Shown here: piece by piece, positions 17,460 to 26,889 of the stretch
Numbering within the stretch: the stretch's first letter is position 1
Layout: each line of letters opens with the position of its first letter
DNA from: an uncultured Clostridia bacterium
GTDB taxonomy: Bacteria; Bacillota; Clostridia; Oscillospirales; Ruminococcaceae
Direction: 5' to 3'
Length of the DNA: 50,228 nt
NCBI GenBank assembly: GCA_947307175.1
Contig: CAMZIK010000006.1
Location: 1-50,228, forward strand
Made by a program: the position numbers and the translations under genes
The notes under the pieces: generated by a model
The model's database searches: none
What the model was told of the DNA's origin: nothing
The model's input: only the letters and a program-made list of their open reading frames with translations

Positions 17460-19049
17460 TCATTTTTTGTTCTGGTCAAATATCTCCATCGCTTCGTTAT
17501 AGGCATCAATAGCTTTTGCTGCGTTTTCGTCCTCAACGGTCTTATCGTTGTCGCCTCTTGAGCGAAGCATAACGAACCTGCCGTCAACGACCGCATAGAG
17601 TGTTTCCTGTCCGTAGTCATACATCCTGTTCACCGTTGTGACCTTGGCATTGGGGTCAATTTTAGCGGCGTATTCAAGTCCTTCAGTGAGCTTGTCCGTA
17701 TCCGCTTTCTTCTTTTCGGGAGAGGCTGTCTGAGAATGTATGCCTATCTGCTCTGTGAGCCAGTCGGAAAACTCCCTTCTGCCGCTTCCTTCTATTGCAG
17801 AGAAATCAAAATGATACAGATCGCCTTTCTTGCTGACGTAACTGCCTTGGATATAAGTTCCCTCGGCGTAGTTCGTGCGGACATAGATAAATGCGATGTC
17901 ATTTGCTGTGAGCTTCTTTGAGCTGTCAGGAGTGTTCTTGCCGAAGTATTCTTCTTTCACTAAGTTTTTCGGCGTGCATATCTCTTTTTGGATAAGCTCG
18001 TCAAGCTTCTGCTTTTCATTTATGTCATTGTCAAGGTAATATGTCTTGCCGTCAGGAGTTTTCAGCACCAGAATGCTTTTTCCGCCCTGAAGCTGCGGTG
18101 CATCTGCAAGAATGCCTTCAGCAAGCGTATACTCTCCGCCTTCGCTGTTTTTCGCCGTGATGAACGGTGTGCCGCCGCCCTGAACTACCTGTGCGCCCTG
18201 GAGAGTTATCTCTTTTTGCCCGACGATCCTGCAAAGCTTCTCAAAAAGCTCCTTTCTGATATTGAAATCTTCTGCCGAGCCTTCATAGTAGTATCTTCTT
18301 TCAGCTTGCTCATCTGTCTTCTGAGCCTTTGCGCTGAATTCATAGCTTGTGATCCTGTAATTGCAAAAGTCGTCCTTCGTCGTCGGAGCAGGACTTATCT
18401 TGTCGCCGCCTGATTCACCGACGATGTTCTCCTGACGCATAACGCCCTTTTTGAGAAGCACCTCAAATTCCTGCTGGAGCTGATAGCCTGGCTGGAGGAT
18501 ATGCCACGAATTCGGTCCTTTCAGAACATAAACGTTTGCACCGCCGTCGTTGTCTCCGCTGACGAGCAAGCCGTCAGATACGGTGTATTTTGAGTAGAAA
18601 TCGTCTTTTCCGTCCTTTTTCAGCGTAAGGATAGCGCTCCCTCCGCCCTGAACGTCCTGATCGTCCTTTAACTGCACTTCGCTGTTCTTTATCAGCTCAC
18701 AAAGCATCTCATAGACACGCTTTTTGGTGCTTTCATCAATTATCTCACCGTTATATGTTGTGTGTACCTTTGTTTCTGTATCGTAGTCCTGCGCTTTTGC
18801 GAAAAACTTGAAATCTGTGTATTTCAGCAGTTCTGTCATTTCCTGCGCATCGGTCATCTCAAATGAGACAGGTACATGTTCAACAGTGCTGCTTGGGTCT
18901 GCGTTGCTGCTTGGATCTGAATTGCTGGTGTCAGGCTTCTGTGAGGCTGCTGAAATACTCGTACCTGCGCTGTTTTGTGAACTGTCCGAGCAGCCTGCCA
19001 TTGAAAGCACAAGGACTGCTGCAAATATTAAAGCTGCAATTCTTTTCAT
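17460..19049 (-). CDS. Putative lipoprotein with two copies of an N-terminal repeat domain
   Basis: MKRIAALIFAAVLVLSMAGCSDSS lipobox; QDVQGGGSAILTLKK and AQVVQGGGTPFITAKN mark two related domains. Confidence 0.85.
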   Translation of the reverse strand: MKRIAALIFAAVLVLSMAGCSDSSQNSAGTSISAASQKPDTSNSDPSSNADPSSTVEHVPVSFEMTDAQEMTELLKYTDFKFFAKAQDYDTETKVHTTYNGEIIDESTKKRVYEMLCELIKNSEVQLKDDQDVQGGGSAILTLKKDGKDDFYSKYTVSDGLLVSGDNDGGANVYVLKGPNSWHILQPGYQLQQEFEVLLKKGVMRQENIVGESGGDKISPAPTTKDDFCNYRITSYEFSAKAQKTDEQAERRYYYEGSAEDFNIRKELFEKLCRIVGQKEITLQGAQVVQGGGTPFITAKNSEGGEYTLAEGILADAPQLQGGKSILVLKTPDGKTYYLDNDINEKQKLDELIQKEICTPKNLVKEEYFGKNTPDSSKKLTANDIAFIYVRTNYAEGTYIQGSYVSKKGDLYHFDFSAIEGSGRREFSDWLTEQIGIHSQTASPEKKKADTDKLTEGLEYAAKIDPNAKVTTVNRMYDYGQETLYAVVDGRFVMLRSRGDNDKTVEDENAAKAIDAYNEAMEIFDQNKK

Positions 19050-19070
19050 AGCGATACTCCTTGTTTAGGG

Positions 19071-20294
19071 TCATTCTCCTGCTTCGGGCGCTACGGCGCT
19101 TGACATCAGGGATTCGTAGTATTCTATCGCCTTTTGTGCGTTGTCGTCATGTACGGTCTTATCCACATCGCCTTTTGACTGAAGCATTATCGGTTTGCCG
19201 TCAACGACAGCGTAGATCGTGTTCTGACCGTAATCACACATCTTGTGTTCTTCGGTGATCTCGGCGTCAGGGTCTACCTTTGAGGCGTAGGACAAAGCCT
19301 CTCTGAGCTTGTTGGTGTCCATTGTTTTTCCTTTTACTTCCACGCCGACTTTGTTGATATAATCGAGCACCAGCTGTTCAAAAGAAGTACTATTCTTTCT
19401 TTCCAACTTGAAATTTGTGCTTGAAAAATCAAAGCTGTACACGTTTCCAGCGGTGTCGATGCAACTGCCGTGCAGGCTGAATCCCCATGCGTAGTTGGAA
19501 CGTACGGACATAAAAGCTATCGGGTTTTCGGGCTTGACAAGCTGCTTTTTGTCGGGAGTGTCTCTGTCCTGCGGCATAACGGTCTTTACAAGGTTCTCCA
19601 TGGTCATAACGCCGTTTTGTAAAAGACATTCCAGAGTTCGTTTGTCCCCTATATCAGGACGGAAATAGTAGTATCTTGACTGAGGAGCTTTTAAAATATA
19701 TACCTCTTCGCCGCCTTCTTCCATCGGGTCCTGAACGAGCAAGCCTTTGCAGAGCTTGTACTCTCTTGAATCCTTGGTCTTCAAGGTGAGTATCACACTT
19801 GCGCCGCCCTGAACAGCCTGTTTGCCTTTTAGCGTCAGCTCGCTTTCCTTCAGTATCTTGCAAAAGGTCTTAAAGATGTAGTTCTTAGTCGAATCTTCGG
19901 TTATCTCGCCCTCGAAGTATCTGCGTATCTGCGTTGCGTTGTCGTAATCCTCAGCCTTTGAGAAAAAGCTTAGATCGGTATATTGCTGTTTGATAAGGTC
20001 TTCGATCTCTGTGGTCGCAGGTGTCAGCTTGTCGTCCTTGCTGCTGTCAGGATCTTTAGCGCTTGAGTCTTTTCCACTGTCAGAGTCTTTTCCGCTGCTT
20101 GGATCATCTTTGCCGCTGTCAGGATCACGTCTGTCGGTCAATATCCAGCGGCTGCTTGGGTCTGCATAGCTGCTGTCAGGTTTCTGCGGGACGGTTGAAA
20201 TATCATTTCCTGCTGTTCCTTCTGCGTTTTCCGAGCAGCCTGCCATTGAAAGCACTAAAGCTGCCGCAAGTATAAGAGCTGCGATTTTTTTCAT
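19071..20294 (-). CDS. Putative lipoprotein, paralogue of the adjacent gene with a single repeat domain and a D/S/G/K-rich linker
   Basis: MKKIAALILAAALVLSMAGCSEN lipobox; KQAVQGGASVILTLKT and C-terminal YDYGQ/CDYGQ...YAVVDG shared with 17460..19049. Confidence 0.85.
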   Translation of the reverse strand: MKKIAALILAAALVLSMAGCSENAEGTAGNDISTVPQKPDSSYADPSSRWILTDRRDPDSGKDDPSSGKDSDSGKDSSAKDPDSSKDDKLTPATTEIEDLIKQQYTDLSFFSKAEDYDNATQIRRYFEGEITEDSTKNYIFKTFCKILKESELTLKGKQAVQGGASVILTLKTKDSREYKLCKGLLVQDPMEEGGEEVYILKAPQSRYYYFRPDIGDKRTLECLLQNGVMTMENLVKTVMPQDRDTPDKKQLVKPENPIAFMSVRSNYAWGFSLHGSCIDTAGNVYSFDFSSTNFKLERKNSTSFEQLVLDYINKVGVEVKGKTMDTNKLREALSYASKVDPDAEITEEHKMCDYGQNTIYAVVDGKPIMLQSKGDVDKTVHDDNAQKAIEYYESLMSSAVAPEAGE

Positions 20295-20574
20295 AGCCGA
20301 TAACTCCTTTCAGATCACCATTTGAAATATATACGAACAGGCAAAATATTTTTATGGCGTTATTTTTCACAAATATCAAGCCTCCGTTTTGTGCATATCT
20401 CCCATAGATCAGCTGCACTTATCAGCCCGACTAACTAACCTCATCATACAGAATAACTGACCAAGCGGCATATGGCGAACGTTTCTGATAAAAAATGTGC
20501 CTGCGGAAAAGTGCGCAAATACGCAGTTTCTGCCGAATGATAAAGAATAATTCTGAAAAATATCAAAAAAGCAC

Positions 20575-20624
20575 TTGACAAATCATCATTTTTGTGTTAT
20601 GGTTAGTTACAGGAGTAATTAACC
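20575..20624 (+). promoter_or_regulatory. Promoter with overlapping GntR-type operator
   Basis: TTGACA (20575) -N17- TATGGT (20598); dyad GGTTAGTTAC agga GTAATTAACC (20601-20624), one mismatch. Confidence 0.6.
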
Positions 20625-20688
20625 AACAAACAAAACAGAGAAACAGCAGAGAACAAAAGAAAGCAGACAACGCAAAGGAGGATAGATA

Positions 20689-21048
20689 ATGCAGATAAAC
20701 TTTGAAAGCGAAAAGCCGATCTTCATACAGCTTGCGGATTGGCTAAGCGACAGTATAATTTCCGGAGCCATAAAAGAAGGGGAGCAGATACCGTCAACAA
20801 CAGAGATGTCGGTGCAGCTCAAAATAAACCCTGCAACAGCGCTCAAAGGCGTAAATATGCTGGTTGACAAGGGTATCATCTATAAGAAAAGGGGACTGGG
20901 TATGTTTGTATCGGACGGTGCAGTGGAAAAGCTCAGAAAAGAAAGACAGGCTGAGTTTTTCGGAGAATATATAAAGAAAATGCTTGACGAGGCTGCAAAG
21001 CTCGGACTGAGCAAGAAAGACATAATCGAGCTTATCGAAAGGGGATAA
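20689..21048 (+). CDS. GntR-family (YtrA-type) transcriptional regulator
   Basis: PIFIQLADWLSDSIISGAIKEGEQIPSTTEMSVQLKINPATALKGVNMLVDKGIIYKKRGLGMFV. Confidence 0.95.
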   Translation: MQINFESEKPIFIQLADWLSDSIISGAIKEGEQIPSTTEMSVQLKINPATALKGVNMLVDKGIIYKKRGLGMFVSDGAVEKLRKERQAEFFGEYIKKMLDEAAKLGLSKKDIIELIERG

Positions 21049-21052
21049 TAAA

Positions 21053-21898
21053 ATGAGAGGGATAGAGCTTAAAAATCTGACAAAATACTATAAAGACACA
21101 AAGGCGCTTGAAGACGTGTCGCTGACGATAGAATACGGAAAGATATACGGACTGCTCGGCAGGAACGGCGCAGGCAAATCCACAATGGTCAACCTCATAT
21201 CAAACCGCATTTTTCCGACTTCGGGAGAGATATACGTTGACGGCGAAATGTCGATAGAAAACGACACAGCGCTTCGCAAGATATTCACCATGAGCGAGCA
21301 TAACCTGCTGCCTGTTGACAAGAAGTTCAAGGACGCAGTTAAGCTGGTAAAGATGTTTTACCCTGAGCTTGACGAGGACTACGCCTTTGCTCTTGCGGAT
21401 AAGTTCGAGCTTGACGTGAAAAAGAAGCTTATGGGGCTTTCAACAGGCTATTCGAGCATAGCAAAGCTCATCATAGCGCTTGCATCAGGTGCTGACTACA
21501 TATTCTTTGACGAGCCTGTTCTCGGTCTTGATGCAAACCACAGAGACCTGTTCTACAAGGAGCTTATCGAGCGCTATGCCCAGACAGGCAGCACCTATAT
21601 CATCTCAACGCATCTTATCGACGAGTGTGCAAGCCTTATCGAGAAAGCTATCATAATAGATAAAGGAAAACTCATCGTTTCGAAAGATACCGAAAGGATA
21701 ATGTCGGATTCATATACCGTAACAGGAGCAGCCGAGCTTGTAGATAAGTACACGGCAGGAAAGACAGTGATAGGAAGCGACACTGTCGGCGGTATCAAAT
21801 CGGCATATGTAAAGGGCAAGCCAGAAAACGTTCCGCAGGGACTTGAAATATCCAAGGCAAGCCTGCAAAGCCTTTTCATTCAGATGACAAATGATTGA
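21053..21898 (+). CDS. ABC transporter ATP-binding protein
   Basis: GRNGAGKSTMVNL Walker A, LSTGYSSIAKLIIAL signature variant, YIFFDEPVLGLD Walker B. Confidence 0.96.
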   Translation: MRGIELKNLTKYYKDTKALEDVSLTIEYGKIYGLLGRNGAGKSTMVNLISNRIFPTSGEIYVDGEMSIENDTALRKIFTMSEHNLLPVDKKFKDAVKLVKMFYPELDEDYAFALADKFELDVKKKLMGLSTGYSSIAKLIIALASGADYIFFDEPVLGLDANHRDLFYKELIERYAQTGSTYIISTHLIDECASLIEKAIIIDKGKLIVSKDTERIMSDSYTVTGAAELVDKYTAGKTVIGSDTVGGIKSAYVKGKPENVPQGLEISKASLQSLFIQMTND

Positions 21899-21920
21899 GA
21901 ACAAAAGGGGATAGCATAAA

Positions 21921-22694
21921 ATGTATACAAAGAAACTGCTTCGTGCCACGTTGAACATCAAGGAGATACTGGTGATGGCGCTCATGCTTGCAGCTATTAT
22001 CGCTGTATTCACCTTTATCGAGTTTCAGGGCGCAAGGGGAGACATAGATGATATTATAGAGAAAAACAGCATAGTTACGCAGGAGGACCTTGACAAGATA
22101 AGCGTTTTATCGCCTGCGGCAGTGATAGCGGTCTTTTCGTCGCTGGCATTCGGTATGGCGTTCCTGACGCAGATGACCAATCTTTCGCTTCAGGTCAACG
22201 TCACAAGAAAGCATCTGTACAGGGCAATGCTTATTTTGCAGTCGATATGTGCTTCGATAATAACGCTCACGGTCATTCCCACCATGCTGGGAACAAACCT
22301 GCTGTTTTCAAAATTCTGCACGGGAGATTACGCAGGACTTGAGAGCAAGTTCAGAGATGCAGCGTTCAATACATGGGTATTTTCAAAGGATATGACGATC
22401 TCAAGCGGAATAGCCGAAGGGATACTTGTAATGCTGCTGGCAGTGTTTGTCTTTACGGTGATCGGAACACTGCTGGGAATGGTACTTACAAGGCTGAGAG
22501 GAGCAGCGCTCGCAGCGGTCTGCATAACAGGGTTTGCTATTGCGGTAGGGCTGCTGATAATGCTGATATTTTTACATACGAGGATCATTTCGATATCTGT
22601 GCTTGCAGGCGTGCTTATAATAATGCTCATCGCACAGCACAGGCTGATAAAAACGCAGTCGCTTGACGCAAGGACTGCAGTAAAGGTTGTTTGA
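21921..22694 (+). CDS. ABC-2-like membrane protein (permease subunit)
   Basis: About 6 hydrophobic segments, operonic with GntR/ABC. Confidence 0.7.
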   Translation: MYTKKLLRATLNIKEILVMALMLAAIIAVFTFIEFQGARGDIDDIIEKNSIVTQEDLDKISVLSPAAVIAVFSSLAFGMAFLTQMTNLSLQVNVTRKHLYRAMLILQSICASIITLTVIPTMLGTNLLFSKFCTGDYAGLESKFRDAAFNTWVFSKDMTISSGIAEGILVMLLAVFVFTVIGTLLGMVLTRLRGAALAAVCITGFAIAVGLLIMLIFLHTRIISISVLAGVLIIMLIAQHRLIKTQSLDARTAVKVV

Positions 22695-22711
22695 AGAGGA
22701 GGCGTGAGAAA

Positions 22712-23467
22712 ATGAAAAACGATCTTGTCCGTTATACTGTAAAAAAAGGAACAGTGCCAAATATGATCGTCACCGCAGTCGTTTCTGCTGTGATCGCTCT
22801 GGCTGTAATAATAATCGCAGCCATTTTCGGCGATGTTGACAAAGATGATAATACGATCCATAATATTACTACGGCATTTGTAATGTTCTGGGGATTCATA
22901 AGCTCTTTTGCGGTTTGCACCGCAAGCTTCAATTCGAGCATCTGTTTCAACCGTTCGAGAAAGTCTGCAATAAAAGCTGCATTCATATCATTGCTTATAA
23001 GTACGGTCGTATGCAGTGCGGTAAACCTCGGCATAGAAGCGGTGATAGCAGGCTTTTCAAAGACATTTGATTTCAATTATTCCTTTACGCCTCTGATAAA
23101 AGCTTTCGGCGTGCTTAAAGTGAATAATGATGTCGGCGGTCTGCTTCTTGCATACGGTTTCCATATGCTTCTCTACTACCTTGTAAGCGTAACGGGAATG
23201 CTCATCATGTGTGCCTGCATGAAGTTCGGAAAGTGGGCGTGGATAGGTTTCTGGGGAGTCTATATGCTGGCTTTCCTGCTCGGAAAATCTGTTGTCAAGG
23301 GCTTTAAAGAGTTTACTGTGAACGCTTTCGGAAGCGTCGGAATGACAGTGCTTTGCTTAGCGATAGTTCTGTCTGCGCTGTTCACCGTCCTGACGATACT
23401 TCTTATGAGAAAGACCGAGCTTAACAAAAAAACTCTCTTGTTCGGAAACGGATATAGGCGTGCTTGA
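22712..23467 (+). CDS. Membrane protein (second ABC permease-like subunit)
   Basis: About 6 hydrophobic segments; AGGAGG RBS upstream of ATG 22712; same operon. Confidence 0.7.
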   Translation: MKNDLVRYTVKKGTVPNMIVTAVVSAVIALAVIIIAAIFGDVDKDDNTIHNITTAFVMFWGFISSFAVCTASFNSSICFNRSRKSAIKAAFISLLISTVVCSAVNLGIEAVIAGFSKTFDFNYSFTPLIKAFGVLKVNNDVGGLLLAYGFHMLLYYLVSVTGMLIMCACMKFGKWAWIGFWGVYMLAFLLGKSVVKGFKEFTVNAFGSVGMTVLCLAIVLSALFTVLTILLMRKTELNKKTLLFGNGYRRA

Positions 23468-23475
23468 TACAAATA

Positions 23476-23519
23476 AAAAAACCGATGCCTGCGAAAAACA
23501 GACATCGGCTTGTTTTTTT
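23476..23519. terminator. Bidirectional terminator
   Basis: AAAAAACCGATGcCTG...CAGaCATCGGcTTGTTTTTTT. Confidence 0.85.
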
Positions 23520-23530
23520 ATAGATCATGC

Positions 23531-24541
23531 TTAGCCTTCTACACGGTTTCTTCCGCTGTCCTTTGCGATGAGCAGATTCTCGTCAGCAACGCTGATGTTC
23601 TCCTCAATGGACTTAGCACGGTTGTACAGGCAGCAGCCTGCGCTCATAGTAACCTTGATAGGCAGTACGCTTACGGTGATAGGGCTGTTTTTAACATCTT
23701 CCCTGATCTCGTTTGCAATCTTCTTGCATTCTTCCATATCTGTACCCGGCATAACCATAACGAACTCGTCTCCGCCCCAGCGGTAAACGCTGTCATGCTC
23801 ACGGCAGTGCTGTGCAAGGATACCAGCAACGTTCTGAAGAACTGCGTCGCCTGCCTTGTGACCGTAGTTGTCGTTGATCTTCTTGTATCTGTCAAGGTCG
23901 CAGATGAATACAGCAAACGGACTTGTCATCTTAGGATCGAGATATTCAGCATACTTGTGCATAAAGTCATGATACAGACCGTTGCGGTTCTTCAGACCTG
24001 TGAGCGAATCTATCTGAGAATCCTCAAAGAATGTCTCCGATTCAAGTGTGATACCGCAGATGAAAGCAGCCAGAGACAGCTTCTTTACGTCCTCAGCCTC
24101 ATCAAATCCATTCTCACCCATCTTGTTGATGATCTGGAATGCACCTATGTAATCACCGTTTATGTCCGCAACAGGCATAACGAGTATAGACATCGTGATA
24201 TAGCCTGTCTGCTTGTCTATCTCCGAGTTGAAATCGGGATCGCTGTACGGGTCGTTTGTGATGATGACTCTCTTTTCCTTGAGAGCCTTTCCAACGAGTC
24301 CTGCATCTTCAGGAATAACGATCCTGTTTACCTTTGTAGCCGAAGTTGTCCACAGCTCATGGTTGTCCTTGTCCCATTTCCAGAAGCTTGCTCTGTCAGC
24401 TCCTACAAGAGTTCTTCCAAGCTCTGTGAGCAGCGCAAAAGCCTCAGTATGTCCTTCGCTTCCTTTTGAACACATTGTAGCATAGAGCTTTTCACCTATG
24501 TCATACACTTCATTAAGCAGTTCTTCTTGATAATCCATCAT
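23531..24541 (-). CDS. GAF domain-containing diguanylate cyclase (GGDEF)
   Basis: N-terminal GAF-like (GLVGKALKEKRVIITNDPYSDPDFN); DSLTGLKNRNGLY, CDLDRYKKINDNYGHKAGDAVL, RWGGDEFVMVMPG. Confidence 0.95.
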   Translation of the reverse strand: MMDYQEELLNEVYDIGEKLYATMCSKGSEGHTEAFALLTELGRTLVGADRASFWKWDKDNHELWTTSATKVNRIVIPEDAGLVGKALKEKRVIITNDPYSDPDFNSEIDKQTGYITMSILVMPVADINGDYIGAFQIINKMGENGFDEAEDVKKLSLAAFICGITLESETFFEDSQIDSLTGLKNRNGLYHDFMHKYAEYLDPKMTSPFAVFICDLDRYKKINDNYGHKAGDAVLQNVAGILAQHCREHDSVYRWGGDEFVMVMPGTDMEECKKIANEIREDVKNSPITVSVLPIKVTMSAGCCLYNRAKSIEENISVADENLLIAKDSGRNRVEG

Positions 24542-24592
24542 TATAAATGACCTCCTGTTGTTTATGATATACGGCTGAGTCCAGCCGAGATC

Positions 24593-25318
24593 CTACTTGT
24601 TTCTGATATACAGCGGTGCAAGCTGTGCGCCGATCTGCTGAGCAGCCTGTTCAAGGGCTTCGTCGTCGTCAAGGTGCATAAAGTATACCTCTACGCCCTC
24701 TTGAACAATATTTTTGAACTGCGGTGCGAATTTTTCAATATAAAGATGCACAGGCGAATCAAAAGCAGAAACTTCTGTGTAAAGCAAACAACCTTTACAT
24801 ATGTACGGCATGAACGGTTCGAGAGTGTTGGTATCGCCCGTATATACGACTCTTTTGCCTTCGATGTCGAGTATCCAGCCGAAGCACCGCCCGTCAAGCT
24901 GTTGAGAATGACAGGTAGGTACAGCCGCCGTCAGCCAGCTGTAAAGCCCCTTCTCAAACGTCTTTATCTCATATCCGTCGCTGCTGCAGCCGTCAAGCCT
25001 GTCTGTGAGCAGGCGTATGTCCTGTGCGACCTCGTCGCTCGGCGCTATCACCACTACAGGAATGTGCAGTACAAAATAGCTGTAATGTATCAGCATGCCT
25101 ATACCACTTGTGTGATCCGAGTGAGTGTGCGTAACAAGTACCGTTATGCATGAGGCTTTACCGCCTGCAAGCTTATCTGCCCCGATATGACGCAGCTTGT
25201 GGAAAGCCGACAGCGGACAGTCAAGCAAGACCAGATTGCCGTCAAGAGCGAAAAAAGCGCAGTTGTTATCGGTGCGGAATGCCGAGCCTCTGCCTAAGAA
25301 TCTTAACAAATGCTTCAC
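24593..25318 (-). CDS. MBL-fold metallo-hydrolase (RNase Z/phosphodiesterase-like)
   Basis: VTHTHSDHTSGIGMLI, VVYTGDTNTL, YFMHLDDD. Confidence 0.88.
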   Translation of the reverse strand: MKHLLRFLGRGSAFRTDNNCAFFALDGNLVLLDCPLSAFHKLRHIGADKLAGGKASCITVLVTHTHSDHTSGIGMLIHYSYFVLHIPVVVIAPSDEVAQDIRLLTDRLDGCSSDGYEIKTFEKGLYSWLTAAVPTCHSQQLDGRCFGWILDIEGKRVVYTGDTNTLEPFMPYICKGCLLYTEVSAFDSPVHLYIEKFAPQFKNIVQEGVEVYFMHLDDDEALEQAAQQIGAQLAPLYIRNK

Positions 25319-25626
25319 CCCATTGTTAAAAATACCTTAAATCAATAATCAGTATATCACATCTTATACAATATTTCAATAGCTTTGTGCGATTTTTATT
25401 GCAGATTGTACGATTTTTGTTTTAACCGATTTGATCTTCCGCCTTATCCATATGCTCCTTTTGCCGTTTTACACCGTAATTTTATCACGCTTTCACGCAT
25501 TTCACATACTGTACTGTTATAGTATAATTTGAGAGAGCATATACACTGATGATTTTTATGTTAAAAATGTAAAAGAAAATCATATTGTACACAATCATCT
25601 TTGTGCATTTTTGTCAAATCTGCTTA

Positions 25627-25655
25627 TTGCCAAATCCACACTTTTATTGTATAAT
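25627..25655 (+). promoter_or_regulatory. Strong promoter upstream of the surface operon
   Basis: TTGCCA-N17-TATAAT, giving an 80-90 nt leader before ATG 25744. Confidence 0.7.
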
Positions 25656-25743
25656 ATAAGAGGGAAACTATGGTCTTTAGGGGGATACTGCACCCTTTTG
25701 ACGAAAAAGTCTCAAAATTTAACCAAAAAGAGAGGTGAGTGCG

Positions 25744-26865
25744 ATGAGCGAGAGAACGGTGAACGACAACAACAAATTGTGGGAGGCAGCTGAAAGAGCA
25801 GCAGAACAAGCTGTGCTTGATGCCAAAGCCGAAAGCACAGAAGAACGCCGCAAGCAGAAAAAGCGTGTGCTGAAGCTGAGCCTGCTGATGATATTCATCG
25901 CACTTATCATCGTGTTCGCATCTATCGCATGGTTCGCCATGAATAAAGCCGTAACAGCTGATACAATGGCGATCGAAGCGGCGGAGTCACCTTTCGAGAT
26001 AGCTGTAAAAGGCGACTCAGTCAGAATAGATGATGAGTTTAAATCAGCCGACAGCACATATGAGTACGGAAACGAACAAACCTACAGCAATGTGGATTAC
26101 CGTGAGACCGGCGGAATTGTGCAGAAGATAAAGATAAGATATAACCCGGGCGAAAATGATCCTACCGAGTTCGGTCCGGACAGCTCGGGACAGATAGACT
26201 TTTATGTCGTTCCAAAGCAGGACGGTACCCTTACAGTACGTATCGACCTTGATACCATAGGCTTCAGAGAGTTCGGCGAAGGAAACAACAAGGCCATAAA
26301 GCGCATCTCAGAGCTGACATCAGCCGATGTTCCCGATGCAGCTACACTTGCTTCATATCAGGAAGCTGAGAATTACCTCAAAGGACATATAATGTTCTTT
26401 GAAAATAAGGGTAATGCAGGCACCGCCGAATTGAATCAGTATTATTACAAAGACCCTATAACTTCCGGTTATTTGACCAAAACATTTGAGAATGCAAAAA
26501 AGAATGAACCCAAGACAGTGACAATATACTGGATGTGGACGAATACACTCGGACAGATAGCACTGAAGAACACTGCAAATCTGGTCAATGTCGAAAGGAA
26601 CGGTCTGCCGATCGTTGCAGACGTATCAGACTCCGCATCGGCAGAAGTACTCAGTGCATCGGACAAAGGCAAAGTCATACAGTATCTCAAGGACAATAAG
26701 ACTAAGATATTCAAGGACGTAACAGTAACAGATACACAGATAGATAATGCAAAAACAGAAGCGAATTTCAATTTGCTCAGCACAGGATATAACAATGCCG
26801 ATTTTGCTATCGGATCCTGTATAAGCTATTTCATGATCGACATAGCAGTCAGCAAAGCAGGCTGA
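25744..26865 (+). CDS. Membrane-anchored extracytoplasmic protein, TasA/SipW-substrate-like N-terminus
   Basis: Cytoplasmic charged N-terminus, single TM (VLKLSLLMIFIALIIVFASIAWFAMN), then beta-rich region; RBS AGAGGTGAG. Confidence 0.75.
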   Translation: MSERTVNDNNKLWEAAERAAEQAVLDAKAESTEERRKQKKRVLKLSLLMIFIALIIVFASIAWFAMNKAVTADTMAIEAAESPFEIAVKGDSVRIDDEFKSADSTYEYGNEQTYSNVDYRETGGIVQKIKIRYNPGENDPTEFGPDSSGQIDFYVVPKQDGTLTVRIDLDTIGFREFGEGNNKAIKRISELTSADVPDAATLASYQEAENYLKGHIMFFENKGNAGTAELNQYYYKDPITSGYLTKTFENAKKNEPKTVTIYWMWTNTLGQIALKNTANLVNVERNGLPIVADVSDSASAEVLSASDKGKVIQYLKDNKTKIFKDVTVTDTQIDNAKTEANFNLLSTGYNNADFAIGSCISYFMIDIAVSKAG

Positions 26866-26889
26866 AACTGATTAAGGAGCGTGGCAGAT

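Noticed and set aside
19159-19167. TTATCCACA, a perfect DnaA box
   Set aside because: Single 9-mer inside a lipoprotein CDS with no cluster of boxes; likely chance.
25656-25743. Possible c-di-GMP riboswitch in the surface-operon leader
   Set aside because: The leader is only about 80-90 nt and lacks the GEMM-I/II conserved core; I see only two short hairpins.
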